This document shows positions 34,738 to 44,342 of a stretch of 64,000 nt of DNA, piece after piece. The stretch lies in NCBI GenBank assembly GCA_040755835.1, contig JBFMAB010000122.1:62001-126000 (forward strand). Direction: 5' to 3'. The position numbers were made by a program, and so were the translations under genes. The stretch's first letter is position 1. Each line of letters starts with the position of its first letter. The notes beneath the pieces were generated by a model that saw only the letters and a list, made by a program, of their open reading frames with translations, had not been told where the DNA came from and did no database searches. This stretch comes from JADLDB01 sp040755835. GTDB taxonomy: Bacteria > Myxococcota > Myxococcia > Myxococcales > Myxococcaceae.

Positions 34738-36966
34738 CTACGGCTGCGCGACGCCCAGCGTGCCCGCCAGCGCGTTCACCACCGGCGCGGGGAAGCGGAA
34801 GCGCGTCTTGAAGCTGATCAGCGCCGGCGCCGCCACCTGCGGCAGCGGCTTGGCCTGGCCGACGTGCATCGCGAAGGCGAAGGCCACGCACAGCGCCTGC
34901 CCGACCGCGCCGTCGGGCGCCGAGGCGGGGAAGTCCAGCAGCGGGCTGATCAGCGGCTCGTACTCGTCCCACGCGGGCCCCAGCACGCCCGACAGCGCCT
35001 CGATGGTGGGCACGTCCCAGGGGGGCCGGCCATCGCGCAAATTCGCCGCCACCAGCGCCGACGTCGCCGCCTTCAACCGCCGCACGTCGCCGGGCAGCGC
35101 GCCGAGCCGCTCCGCCGTCGCCAGCGCCACCGATACGAGCTGCCACGCCTGCCGGCCGCGGTCGCCCAGCAGCGCGAGCAGCGTGTCCACCACGCGCAAG
35201 GCGGCGAGCGCCTCCCTGCCGTCGTCCGCGCGGGGTGCGTCGAGCGGCGCCGGCGCTTCAAGGAAGTGGCCCGCGACGGCCGGGGGGGCCGACGGGGCGG
35301 GCGTCATGGCGCGCGGCGCGGCGCCGGTGAAGATGCCGCTGCTGCCCGATGCGGGCGCACTCGCCGGGCCGGCGGTCCGCATCAGCGAGGACGGGCTGCT
35401 GCCGCGCTCGATCCAGTCGGCGACGTCGTCCTCCTCGCTGCCCGTGTAGAAGCGGTTGCGGGTGCGGCGAATCGCCACCTCGCCGCCACGCATCGCGACG
35501 ATGCTCTTGACCCCCGACGCGGCCTTGAGCTGCTCCAGCGCCGCCGTGTCCATGGGGTTCTTCATGGCCACCACGAGCTGCGTGCCGCCTTTGAGCGCCA
35601 GCGGCACCAGGTCCAGCGCGCGGGCCAGCTCGAGCGGCACCCGCGCGAGCGCCTCGGGCTGCGCCGCCATGTCGCCCAGCTTCTTCGCGGTGACGGCCGG
35701 CGTCTTCGTCAGCTCGGCCAGGGTGGCGACGATGACGTCCTCGTCGATGCCCAGCGACTGGAGCGCGTCCGACAGCGTGCCGCCGTAGATGCCGACCTGC
35801 TCGAGCGCCTCGTCGAGCTGCGCTCTGGTCAGCAGCTTCTTCTCCACCAGCGCCGCGCCCAGCCTCAGGTCGCGAGGGCCGTGCCCGTCGTCGACGCCGT
35901 TGTCCGGCGCGGGCCGGGGGCCCTCGGGGGCCGCCGCCGGGCGCACTGCCTCGAGCTCGGTCCGCGACATCTTCCGCGTGGCGATGCGCGCCACCACCGC
36001 GCTGCCGGGCGGCGTCACCGACGGGCGCTCACTGCCCGGGCTGCCCGGCACCGGCGCCAGCGTCAGCGTGTGCCCGTCGCGCGGGAGCGAGGCGGCGATG
36101 CTGACGCGGTCCGCGCAGGCCCGGGAGAACAGCCGCGCAATGTCCAGCTCCGGCGTCTTCCAGCCCGCCTTCGTCGAGGCCTGCTGCAGCACCGCGTCGA
36201 CCTCCTCCAGCGAAGGCCGGTTCTCCTGAGCGGGCGCCAGCATCTGCATCAGCAGCGACGCGTAGGGCTCGGGCACCTGCTTGAGCGCGTCGCGCGACAG
36301 GCCCGTGAAGCGCTGGCAGGTGACGAGCGCCTGCGCGGCGTCGCCGGTGGAGAACAGCGGGCGCCCCAGCGCGAGCTCGTACAGCACCAGCCCCAACCGG
36401 AAGACGTCGGTGGCCGGGCCGACCTGCTCGGCCAGCTGCTCCGGCGCGAGCGTCTGCGGCTCGGCGCGCGCGGGCCCCAGCGCCGGCGTCATGCCCGCGG
36501 CCGTCGCCACCGCCGCGTCCAGCAGGTACACCTCGCCCTGCGGCGTCAGGAGCAGCGTCGACGCGCACACGTCGCCGTGCACCACCGGCGGCGTACGCGC
36601 GTGCAGGTCCGCCAGCAGGTGCGCCGCGCGGCCCACCACCGCCAGGCCCTCGGCCGGCGCGATGAAGCCCCGGCGCTGCGCGAGCGCGTTCATCACGTGC
36701 CGCAGCGACTCGCCTTCGATGAGCTCCTGGACCAGGTACGTCACGCCGGCCGCCTCGCCCACCTCGTACAGCTCCGGCAGGCCCGGCCCGCGCGGCCACT
36801 GGTGCGTCGGCCCCAGGTACCGGCTCGCGAAGTCGCCGTTCTGCGCCCACGGCGAGACGAGGCGCTTGAGCACCACCGGCCGCGACGGGTTGTCCTGCAT
36901 TCCGACGAAGGCCTCGAGGACGCTCGCCGCTTCGCTCAACCGTCGGGCGATGCGGTAGGTGCTCAT
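34738..36966 (-). CDS. Pseudokinase - MshEN fusion protein
   Basis: A 742-residue soluble protein. Residues ~1-290 have a Ser/Thr kinase fold but key residues are lost: no glycine loop, the catalytic loop reads VVHGDVCASTLLL (N to S), and the DFG position reads LLDAAVA. The lysine in VVLKRL (K34) remains. Residues ~365-505 are an MshEN/T2SSE_N domain (LRLGAALVEKKLLTRAQLDEAL ... LVPLALKGGTQLVVAMKNP, key pieces only), a fold that binds c-di-GMP in MshE and otherwise begins GspE/PilB ATPases. The C-terminal ~200 residues are helical and unknown. It may read c-di-GMP and relay through the pseudokinase, or act as a scaffold. Confidence 0.85.
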   Translation of the reverse strand: MSTYRIARRLSEAASVLEAFVGMQDNPSRPVVLKRLVSPWAQNGDFASRYLGPTHQWPRGPGLPELYEVGEAAGVTYLVQELIEGESLRHVMNALAQRRGFIAPAEGLAVVGRAAHLLADLHARTPPVVHGDVCASTLLLTPQGEVYLLDAAVATAAGMTPALGPARAEPQTLAPEQLAEQVGPATDVFRLGLVLYELALGRPLFSTGDAAQALVTCQRFTGLSRDALKQVPEPYASLLMQMLAPAQENRPSLEEVDAVLQQASTKAGWKTPELDIARLFSRACADRVSIAASLPRDGHTLTLAPVPGSPGSERPSVTPPGSAVVARIATRKMSRTELEAVRPAAAPEGPRPAPDNGVDDGHGPRDLRLGAALVEKKLLTRAQLDEALEQVGIYGGTLSDALQSLGIDEDVIVATLAELTKTPAVTAKKLGDMAAQPEALARVPLELARALDLVPLALKGGTQLVVAMKNPMDTAALEQLKAASGVKSIVAMRGGEVAIRRTRNRFYTGSEEDDVADWIERGSSPSSLMRTAGPASAPASGSSGIFTGAAPRAMTPAPSAPPAVAGHFLEAPAPLDAPRADDGREALAALRVVDTLLALLGDRGRQAWQLVSVALATAERLGALPGDVRRLKAATSALVAANLRDGRPPWDVPTIEALSGVLGPAWDEYEPLISPLLDFPASAPDGAVGQALCVAFAFAMHVGQAKPLPQVAAPALISFKTRFRFPAPVVNALAGTLGVAQP

Positions 36967-37212
36967 GCGCCAGGACGCTCTCTTGTCGGACCGGAAAACT
37001 TCCCCGGGATTGTACGCCGTGGCGCCGCGCGCGAGAGGAAAATCGTCACCCGTTTCCACGGGTAGGACACGCGCGCCTTGTCTTGAGGGGAGGGGGCGAC
37101 GAGAGTCTCTGCCGGTGGCCGCGAATGGGGCCGCCGGGTCGGAACACCAAACATGGCGTGCGCGCCGGCCGGCCGGGCCCGCGCGGGCGAACACCCTGGA
37201 GCACGAGACGTG

Positions 37213-37833
37213 ATGAATCTGCGAACGACGGCGTTGGCGATGCTGGTGCTGGTGGCGACGGCGTGCGGGCCGGTCGAGTACCGCCTCGACGAGACGAAGG
37301 GCATTCCCCCGGTGACGGGCAGCACCGAGGTGCAGCTCGGCGGCTCCTTCACCTGCGGCCAGCCCATCACCTCGGGCCAGTACACCGTGACGACGAAGGT
37401 GGTGACGGGCGGCTGCGAGCTGACCTTCGACCAGGACGTCGAGGTGCTCAAGGCGAGCGACTACCAGAACCTCCCCGACCTGCAGGCCGCGTCGAACCTG
37501 CTGCAGCGCGTGGAGCTGACGGTGAAGAAGCTGGCCTTCACCGACGGGACGGGCGCGGCGCTCGACCTCCAGACGCGCATCACCTCGGCGACGCTGTCGG
37601 TGAACGGGCAGGTGGTGGCCGAGAAGGCGACGCTGTCGAAGCTGCCGGCGGTGGTGTCGCTGCAGGGCGACGCGCTCTCCAGCGTGAAGGCGAAGGTGGA
37701 CGCGCGACAACCCGCGAGCGTGCGCGCGCGCTGCGTGGTGGTGCTGCCGGACATGCCGGCCCCGCCCGACAGGCTGAAGATCGACTACGACGCGCAGCCC
37801 GCCATCATCCTCGGGCCTGGCAAGATCCTCTGA
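37213..37833 (+). CDS. Hypothetical lipoprotein
   Basis: A 206-residue protein with lipoprotein signal MNLRTTALAMLVLVATACGP (lipobox ATAC). The mature part is beta-rich with a pair of Cys (FTCGQPI and GGCELTF) near the start and one near the end (ARCVVVLP). No family recognised. The ATG at 37213 begins the signal peptide. It is divergent from the pseudokinase gene, with 246 bp between the starts. Confidence 0.75.
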   Translation: MNLRTTALAMLVLVATACGPVEYRLDETKGIPPVTGSTEVQLGGSFTCGQPITSGQYTVTTKVVTGGCELTFDQDVEVLKASDYQNLPDLQAASNLLQRVELTVKKLAFTDGTGAALDLQTRITSATLSVNGQVVAEKATLSKLPAVVSLQGDALSSVKAKVDARQPASVRARCVVVLPDMPAPPDRLKIDYDAQPAIILGPGKIL

Positions 37834-38173
37834 CGCGTCACGGCCGCACGCCCTCGGCGTCGAGCGGCGGAGGCTGACCGCTCATCCATCTCGCGCCGGG
37901 CGGGCGTGGCCTTTCGCTCCATCAGCCGGGCTGGGGCCACTGACGACGGGGCCTCGACCCGCCTGCTGGTCGCCTCGCGATGAGCCGGTTGGAGGTCGCC
38001 TTCACCGGCGTCCAGCCACGCCGCTCCACCAGCGCGCGGACCTCGGCCAGCCCCTTCAGCCGCTCGTCGTGCCGTTCATCCTTCGGTTCGACGTCACTGG
38101 AGCTCCCGGAAACATGTCGCTTGGCGGGCCGAAGCGAGCCCAGCGAGAATCCCCAGCCGAAGGGACATGCACC
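37834..38173. other. Gap holding a minus-strand coding remnant
   Basis: On the minus strand about 38075-37922 reads as coding-like codons without a start (for example ERLKGLAEVRALVERRGW then TPVKATSNRLIARRP) to a stop at 37922. Third positions are almost all G/C for about 35 codons and then decay. It looks like the tail of a lost gene. Otherwise the stretch should contain the dipeptidase promoter; none is clear. Confidence 0.35.
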
Positions 38174-39862
38174 ATGCCGACGCCCGTCCGCGGCTTCGCC
38201 GACCTCCACTCGCACCCGATGGCGCACCTCGGCATGGGCGGCAAGGCCATCGCCGGGCTGCCCTACTCGAAGAAGGGCTACGCCGACGCGCTGGCCAACT
38301 GCCAGGGCAGCGGCCGGCCGCACGACGTCTTCAACCACCCGTTCCTCGCGGCGCTGTTGCGCGGGTTGCTCGAGCAGCACGGGCCGTGCGGCTTCCCCAC
38401 GTTCGCCGACTGGCCCACGCACCGCACCGTCTTCCACCAGCAGATGTACGTGGACTGGGTGAAGCGCGCGTACTCGCACGGCCTGCGGCTGATGTGCGCG
38501 CTCGTCGTCAACAACGAGCTCATGGCCCGGCATTTCGGCGCGGTCCGCTACTCGGACCCGAACATGCTGGACTCGCAGCTGAACGGGCTGAAGGACTTCG
38601 TCGCGTACGTCGACCAGGTGTCCGCGGACGCCGGCGTCCCGTCGTGGGTGGGCGTGGCGAAGTCACCCGCCGAGGCGCGGGCGCTCATCGCGCAGGACAA
38701 GCTGGCCATCGTCGTCGGCGTGGAGATGGACACCATCGAGTCGCTCGCGCGGCGCACGCCGCAGGACGAGCCCACCGACCACCCCGGGGACCAACCGTCG
38801 AAGCCCACGCAGTCGCTCAACACCACCCCGCTCACCGACGCGGAGGTCGACGTCGTCCTCGACCAGCTGGTGCAGAAGGGCGTGTCGATGGTGACGCCGG
38901 TGCACCTCGCCGACAACAGCCTCGGCGGCACGGCCCTCTACGACGCGAACTTCGACCTGTTGAATCGCTGGCTGCGCGGCAGCTACTTCCAGGTGAAGGC
39001 CGACGGCGGCGTGGCGTTCCAGCTGCGCGACTCGGCGGCGCTGGTGTTCGCCCGGACGGTGCTGGGCTTCGAGAGCCCGAGGTATGGCGCCATCAGCTGG
39101 ACGCTGGGGCACGCGAACCAGCGCGGGCTGACGGCGCGCGGGCAGCGCTTCCTCGTCGGCGCGATGAAGAGGGGGCTGCTCATCGACGTGGACCACATGT
39201 CCCACGCCACCACCGACGCCGCCATCGCGCTCGCGAAGCAGCACCAGTACCCGGTGCTGTCCAGCCACAGCGTCTTCCGCGACCTCGGCTACTGGCGCGA
39301 CGAGGTGAAGGACCCGTACGGGTGGGTGCACGAAGGGATGAAGACGAGGCAGCAGGTCGACGACATCCTCGCGCTGGGCGGGCTGGTCGCGCCCATCACC
39401 AACCAGCACCGCTGCAAGCAGCACGGCGCGCTCGTGCCCAACACGCAGCACGGCACCTCGCGCACCTGGGCGCAGGCCTTCCTCTACGCCGTCGACCGCG
39501 TCGCGGCCGCGGGGAAGGGCGGCGTCGCGCTGGGCACCGACTTCAACGGCTTCGCGCAGCAGCCGGGCGCGCGCTTCGTGCGCGGCGGACCGGTGGACGG
39601 CACCGCGGTGCGCTACGACGACCCGCTGAGCGTCACCTTCTTCAGGAAGGAGAAGCTGTCGCGGAACAGGCTGCCCGGGCGTGCCAACCCCTTCGACGTC
39701 AACTACGACGGGCTGGCCCACTACGGGCTGTTGCCCGACTTCCTCGAGGATTTGCGGAAGGTGGGCGTACCCGACTCGGCGCTGGACGAATTGTTCCATT
39801 CCGCCGAGCGCTTCCTGCAGTGCTGGGAGACGTGCCGGGCCCGGGCGCCCTTCATTCCGTGA
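38174..39862 (+). CDS. M19-family dipeptidase (renal dipeptidase-like)
   Basis: A 562-residue metallopeptidase/amidohydrolase. Zinc ligands appear in FADLHSHPM (H-x-H), VVGVEMDTIE (Glu), VDHMSHAT (His), VLSSHSVFRDLG (His) and GGVALGTDFNG (Asp). It is longer than the usual ~400 residues because of an N-terminal insertion (ALANCQGSGRPHDVFNHP) and extra loops. There is no signal peptide. M19 enzymes hydrolyse dipeptides, including D-amino-acid ones. The ATG at 38174 has AAGGGA nine bases upstream. Confidence 0.88.
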   Translation: MPTPVRGFADLHSHPMAHLGMGGKAIAGLPYSKKGYADALANCQGSGRPHDVFNHPFLAALLRGLLEQHGPCGFPTFADWPTHRTVFHQQMYVDWVKRAYSHGLRLMCALVVNNELMARHFGAVRYSDPNMLDSQLNGLKDFVAYVDQVSADAGVPSWVGVAKSPAEARALIAQDKLAIVVGVEMDTIESLARRTPQDEPTDHPGDQPSKPTQSLNTTPLTDAEVDVVLDQLVQKGVSMVTPVHLADNSLGGTALYDANFDLLNRWLRGSYFQVKADGGVAFQLRDSAALVFARTVLGFESPRYGAISWTLGHANQRGLTARGQRFLVGAMKRGLLIDVDHMSHATTDAAIALAKQHQYPVLSSHSVFRDLGYWRDEVKDPYGWVHEGMKTRQQVDDILALGGLVAPITNQHRCKQHGALVPNTQHGTSRTWAQAFLYAVDRVAAAGKGGVALGTDFNGFAQQPGARFVRGGPVDGTAVRYDDPLSVTFFRKEKLSRNRLPGRANPFDVNYDGLAHYGLLPDFLEDLRKVGVPDSALDELFHSAERFLQCWETCRARAPFIP

Positions 39863-39960
39863 CGCCCGTCGCGCTCGCGCTCTGACTGACTGACGCGCAC
39901 AGGTCTGCAGCGACGAGGGCGGTGGATCTGCCACCGCCGCTTTGCGCCATACTCGCGCTT

Positions 39961-41181
39961 GTGACGCCGCTCCTCGTCCTCACGCTGCTGTCGCAGTCGC
40001 CGGCGCGCGTCACCGTCGTCTTCGGAGGCGACGTCATCCCGCACGACCCGGTGAAGGCGGTGGCGCAGCGCCACGCGCTCGCGGGCGAGGCGGGCTCGCT
40101 CAACAACGACGGGTGGGACCACGTCTTCGGCCCGCTGGCGCCGGTGTTCCGCCGCAACGACCTCGCCGTCGTCAACCTCGAGACGCCCATCGTCACGGTG
40201 AAGCGGCCCGAGAAGGGCGACATGATTTTCCACGGCCCGCCGGCGATGCTGGCGGCGCTCGCGAAGGCCGGCGTCGACGTCGCGACGTTCGCCAACAACC
40301 ACTGCCTCGACCAGCACCGCGAAGGCATCGTCGCCACGCGCGCGTACCTGCGCGCCGCGGGCTTGCAGTCCGCCGGCGCCGACGTCGACGAGGCGACCGC
40401 GTGGACGCCGCTGGTGGTGGAGAAGAATGGCGTCACGCTCGGCGTGCTGGCGGTCGGCCGCTTCCTGAACGGCTTCAACAACACGAAAGACCCCGCGCAG
40501 CCGCACGTCCCCATCGTGCCGTACCCGAAGGACCCCTTCGTCGGCGGGCACACCGTCGAGCAGCTGGTGGAGACGGTGCGCGCGCGCGCCGCCGAGGTGG
40601 ACGGGCTCATCGTCTTCATCCACTGGGGCGACGAGTACAAGACGGCGCCGCGCGCCGACGACCGCGCGCTGGCGCAGGCGCTGCTGGACGCGGGCGCGCT
40701 GGCCGTCGTCGGCCACCACCCGCACGTCCTGCAGCCGGTGGAGTGGCTGACGCGCGCCGACGGCACGAAGGGCCTCGTCGCCTTTTCGCTGGGGAACCTC
40801 GTGTCGAACCAGGACTTCGGCGACGAGAAGGGCTTGAAGCGCGACGGCCTGCTGCTCGAGCTCGAGGTGACGCGGCCCGCCCCGGGCCAGCGCGCGCAGG
40901 TGACCGCGCTCAACGGCGTCGCCGTCTTCACGCAGAACCGGCTCGGCAAGGCGAAGCAGCGCAACGTGCAGCCTTTGCTGCTCGACGACGAAGTGACGGC
41001 GATGCGCGACCGGCTCTCCGAACTCGAGGGCCGCGTCGACGCCGCCGCGAAGAAGGAACGGAAGGCGCTCGAGAAGCGCCTCGCCGTCGCCACGCTTCGG
41101 CAGGCCCGCATTCGGGCGACGTGGGCGGGCGCGCTGCTCGACGGCGGTGCCGCGGCGGCCATGGCGGCGCCCGGCAAGTGA
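39961..41181 (+). CDS. CapA-family (poly-gamma-glutamate synthesis-type) protein
   Basis: A 406-residue exported protein of the CapA/PgsA metallophosphatase-like family: VVFGGDVIPHDPV, VVNLETPIV, FANNHCLDQ, IVFIHWGDEY, VVGHHPHVLQPVEW and AFSLGNLVSNQ. Some members help make poly-gamma-glutamate capsules, but stand-alone genes like this have no settled role. The GTG at 39961 opens a signal peptide (VTPLLVLTLLSQSPA). A GTG at 39922 is less likely because the added codons have mixed third bases. A C-terminal Lys/Glu-rich coiled-coil tail follows the catalytic domain. Confidence 0.85.
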   Translation: MTPLLVLTLLSQSPARVTVVFGGDVIPHDPVKAVAQRHALAGEAGSLNNDGWDHVFGPLAPVFRRNDLAVVNLETPIVTVKRPEKGDMIFHGPPAMLAALAKAGVDVATFANNHCLDQHREGIVATRAYLRAAGLQSAGADVDEATAWTPLVVEKNGVTLGVLAVGRFLNGFNNTKDPAQPHVPIVPYPKDPFVGGHTVEQLVETVRARAAEVDGLIVFIHWGDEYKTAPRADDRALAQALLDAGALAVVGHHPHVLQPVEWLTRADGTKGLVAFSLGNLVSNQDFGDEKGLKRDGLLLELEVTRPAPGQRAQVTALNGVAVFTQNRLGKAKQRNVQPLLLDDEVTAMRDRLSELEGRVDAAAKKERKALEKRLAVATLRQARIRATWAGALLDGGAAAAMAAPGK

Positions 41182-41215
41182 GGTGTCCCGCGCGCGCCTG
41201 CGCTACACCCGCGCC

Positions 41216-41621
41216 ATGCGGGCGCCCCCCGGGGACTTCTCCACCTGCGCTTCGAGGACATCGCGCAGGACGGGCGGCTGATGTCGAGCCGCTCGATGAC
41301 GGTTTCGTACTGGACGAAGCGCCGCGCGCGCCCGGGCTGACGCACACCGACTCGAACCAGCACGTCAACCCGCTCTTCTCCCCGCGCGCTTTCGAGGACG
41401 CGGCGCTGCGGCACCTGAAGCGCCTCGGCCGCTCGCCGGAGCTGCTCGGGCGCGAGGTGGACATCGCGTTCCGTCGTCCGAGCCTTTCCGGCGCGACGCT
41501 GCGGGTGCCGTTGCGCGCGCACCGGCGCGGCGACGACACGGTGTGCGCCGGCGTCTTCCTCGGAGAGGGCGAGGACTCCGTCGCCGCCGGCCGCGTCTTC
41601 GGGCAGTTGGTGCTGCGGTAG
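41216..41621 (+). pseudogene. Thioesterase (hotdog) gene with two frameshifts
   Basis: The long final frame gives LTHTDSNQHVNPLFSPRAFE and FRRPSLSGATLRVPLRAHRR, typical of acyl-ACP-thioesterase/4HBT hotdog proteins (T-H-x-D-x-N-x-H-V-N). Its N-terminus is spread over two other frames: MRAPPG after the ATG at 41216, then LLHLRFEDIAQDGRL, then DVEPLDDGFVLDEAP. Each junction needs exactly one missing base, the first in a C6G4 run near 41225-41234 and the second near 41281. So this is a recent pseudogene or two sequencing errors. An intact protein would be about 135 residues. Confidence 0.72.
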
Positions 41622-41627
41622 CGCGTG

Positions 41628-41837
41628 TCAGGCCAGGGCGGGCCTCTCTTCGGCCAGATGGAAGCCGTGCGGACTGAAGAACACCTTCGGCTTCGCGATG
41701 ACGTGACAGGTGGGGCAGTAGGTGCGCGCGCCGTCGGGCGAGACGCGCAGCTGCACGTCGCCGCCGCACATGACGCACGCGGCCGTCAGCGTCAGCTCGG
41801 CCGTCCGCTCGTTGACGATGGTGACTTCCTGAACCAT
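41628..41837 (-). CDS. Small zinc-ribbon protein
   Basis: A 69-residue protein with two CxxC knuckles (ACVMCGG and YCPTCH) about 17 residues apart, a standard zinc ribbon. No other domain. It probably binds Zn and a protein or nucleic-acid partner. It ends 6 bp from the convergent thioesterase remnant. Confidence 0.75.
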   Translation of the reverse strand: MVQEVTIVNERTAELTLTAACVMCGGDVQLRVSPDGARTYCPTCHVIAKPKVFFSPHGFHLAEERPALA

Positions 41838-42024
41838 GCCTTCCCGATACGGCAGGGACGCAGGCGTGCAAGGTGAGCGCCTGCCCGTCCGGCGGGGCGT
41901 GCCGGGGAACGGCGTCGGACCGGGACGAACGCGCCTTCAACCGCACCTCGTCCGCCTGCGTCATCCCGCCGGGGCGCGCTGGTCGACGCGCGCAGCCTCG
42001 CGTGGTTAGGTGGCTCCGCCTCGA

Positions 42025-43779
42025 ATGTCGAAAGAGCGGCTCGTCCTCGGGGGTCGTTTCCGGCTGCTCCGCCACCTCGGCGGCGGCGGCATGTCCGAGG
42101 TGTTCCTCGCCGAGCAGCTGTCGTTGGGCCGCAAGGTGGCGCTCAAGGTGCTCAAGCGCGACCTCGGCAGCCAGCCGGCGATGAGCGAGCGCTTCCGGCG
42201 CGAGGCGCTGCTGTTGTCCACCGTCGACCACCCGTCGGTGGTGCGCGTCATCGACTTCGCGACCGACCCGAAGGACGGGACGGTGCTGGTGCTGGAGCTC
42301 GCCGAAGGCGAGACGCTCGAGCACGCGCTGCGCATGGGCCCCTTCGAGCCGCGGCGGGCCATCCGCGTCTTCCTCCAGCTGGCCGAAGGCCTCGCCGCCA
42401 TCCACGACAAGGGCATCGTCCACCGCGACATCAAGCCACAGAACGTCGTCATCGGGCAGGCCCCGCGCGGCGAGCAGGCGCGGCTGCTCGACTTCGGCAT
42501 CGCGCGCCTGATGGAATTGGGCGAAGAGGACGCGCGCGACCTCGCGGGCCGCGCCCCCGAGGACACCGGCCCCTTGCCGCCGCTGCACGCCGACCCCTTC
42601 GTCAGCCACCCGGGCCAGGCGGTGGGCACGCCCGCGTACGTCGCGCCGGAGCAGGCCATGGCGCAGCCGGTGGACCCGCGCACCGACGTCTACTCCTTCG
42701 GCGTGCTGGCGTTCCGCGCGCTCTCCGGGCGGCTGCCCTTCGAAGGCCCGGACACGCGCGACTACCTCGAACAGCACGTGAAGGCGAAGCCGCCGCGGCT
42801 CGACGAGGTGGCGCCGCACCTCGCCCAGTGGCCCGCGCTGGTGAAGCTGGTCATGCAGTGCCTCGAGAAGAAGCCCGACGCGCGCCCGAAGGACGGCCAC
42901 GCGCTGGCCGCGGCGCTCAAGGCCTGCCTGCCGCCCGACGCGATTCCGCTCACCACGCAGACGCGCCGCGCGCTCAACGCGGTGGCGACGCAGAGCCTCT
43001 CGGCGGTGAAGGGCACCGTGGACACGCTGGGCCAGCGCAGCCGCGCGGGCGCGCGACAGCTGCGCCGGCTCGCCGCGCTCCTCGACCAGCAGACGCGCGT
43101 CAGTCTGCTCATCACCGTGCTGCTGACGGCCATGGTTCCGGCGGCCTGGGCGTTGTGGCCGCCCACGCCGGCCGAGGAAGCCGAGCAGCGCCTGCTGAAG
43201 GGCGACGCCGCGGGCGCGCTGCAGCTCATCGACGAGGCGCTGCCCGACGCGAAGGGCGACGTGCCCACGCTGCTGTCGCTCAAGGCCGCCGCGCTCCACC
43301 AACTGGGGCGCACCGAGGACGAGCGCGCGCTGATGCGCGACGCGCCGTACCAGGTCCTCTTCCCCGCGCGCCGGCCGCTGCTGCAGGCGATGGCCGAGGA
43401 CTTCGCCGACGCCGAGGGCGACGCCGAGCTGAAGGAGCTCCTCGGCATGGTGCCCGCGCCGGCGCTGGTGCCCGTCTTCGAGGCCTTCGCCCGCGAGGCC
43501 TTGTCCAGGCGGCAGTGGGGCGCCCTGCGGTGGCTCGACCTCTCGAAGCAGGCCGCGGGCCTGGACCTCGTCGCCCGCTACGCCGCGTCGCTGGGCTCGC
43601 GCAGCTGCACGGTGCGCGCGAAGGCGGCCACCCGCCTGGGCGAGCTCGGCGACAGGGACGCCATCTCCGCGCTGCGCGACCTCTCGGAGACGCCGAAGGA
43701 CGAAGGCGCGAGCGGCCCCATCAACTGCGGACAGGACGAGGCCGCCGAGGCGATTCGCCAGCTCAAGAAGGGGCCCTGA
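42025..43779 (+). CDS. Membrane Ser/Thr protein kinase with HEAT-like tail
   Basis: A 584-residue protein. The kinase domain (~8-300) is complete: LGGGGMSEVFLAEQ, VALKVLK, HRDIKPQNVVI, LLDFGIARL, AYVAPEQ. After a linker, a transmembrane helix lies at ~359-378 (SLLITVLLTAMVPAAWALW). The exported C-terminus has TPR/HEAT-like helices (ALQLIDEALPDAKGD; KAATRLGELGDRDAISAL), a possible ligand- or protein-sensing part. The ATG at 42025 starts MSKERLVLGGRF. The last 17 bases overlap the convergent macro-domain gene. Confidence 0.92.
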   Translation: MSKERLVLGGRFRLLRHLGGGGMSEVFLAEQLSLGRKVALKVLKRDLGSQPAMSERFRREALLLSTVDHPSVVRVIDFATDPKDGTVLVLELAEGETLEHALRMGPFEPRRAIRVFLQLAEGLAAIHDKGIVHRDIKPQNVVIGQAPRGEQARLLDFGIARLMELGEEDARDLAGRAPEDTGPLPPLHADPFVSHPGQAVGTPAYVAPEQAMAQPVDPRTDVYSFGVLAFRALSGRLPFEGPDTRDYLEQHVKAKPPRLDEVAPHLAQWPALVKLVMQCLEKKPDARPKDGHALAAALKACLPPDAIPLTTQTRRALNAVATQSLSAVKGTVDTLGQRSRAGARQLRRLAALLDQQTRVSLLITVLLTAMVPAAWALWPPTPAEEAEQRLLKGDAAGALQLIDEALPDAKGDVPTLLSLKAAALHQLGRTEDERALMRDAPYQVLFPARRPLLQAMAEDFADAEGDAELKELLGMVPAPALVPVFEAFAREALSRRQWGALRWLDLSKQAAGLDLVARYAASLGSRSCTVRAKAATRLGELGDRDAISALRDLSETPKDEGASGPINCGQDEAAEAIRQLKKGP

Positions 43780-44238
43780 CGCGCACGAGCCGCACGTCGG
43801 CCGTGGACGTCGAGGCCGCCAGCGCGCGCTGCATCACCTCGAGCGCGCGCGCCTTGTCGAAGCCGCCCGAGCCCGCGCCCAACACCGGGAACGCGACCGA
43901 CGCGAAGCCGCCGCCGTCGACGAGGCGCAGCGCCGCCACGACGCCGTCGTGAATCGAGCGCTCGGACGCGCGCCACAACAGGTCGATGGCCGCGACGTGG
44001 ATGATGGCGCGGAAGGGCAGGGCGCCCGCGCCGGTGCGCACCGCGCCGCCGAGCGGAATCGGGCCGTGTCTCGCGACCTCGCGGAACGGCTGCGTGCCAC
44101 CGCGCCGCTTGATGGCGCCGGAGACGCCCTGCGGCAGCAGCAGCCACCAGGGGATGAGGTTGCGGTTCCACGCGTTGACGATGACCTCGACGGGTTGGTC
44201 GAGCAGGTCTCGTCGACGAGCGTCACGCGCGGCGCCAC
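43763..44238 (-). pseudogene. Macro-domain protein gene with a one-base frameshift
   Basis: The downstream frame encodes VEVIVNAWNRNLIPWW...GVSGAIKRRGG, a macro (ADP-ribose-binding) domain with the N-A-W-N loop, and FASVAFPVLGAGSGGFDKA near the end. The N-terminal strand VAPRVTLVDG..DLLDQP is split: from GTG 44238 the frame reads VAPRVTLVDE then leaves, while DLLDQPVEV is in the neighbouring frame. One missing G near 44212 would restore a normal macro protein of about 158 residues. Macro proteins bind or hydrolyse ADP-ribose. It is either newly broken or a sequencing error. Confidence 0.7.
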
Positions 44239-44342
44239 GAAGGCGAGTGTATCCGCCGGGTGATTTATTGACTCGCCGCGGATCGCGCGTCTGATCGCCA
44301 CTGACCTGCAGCGCCCTGTGGCGCCTTCCCTGGAGAGCCGAC

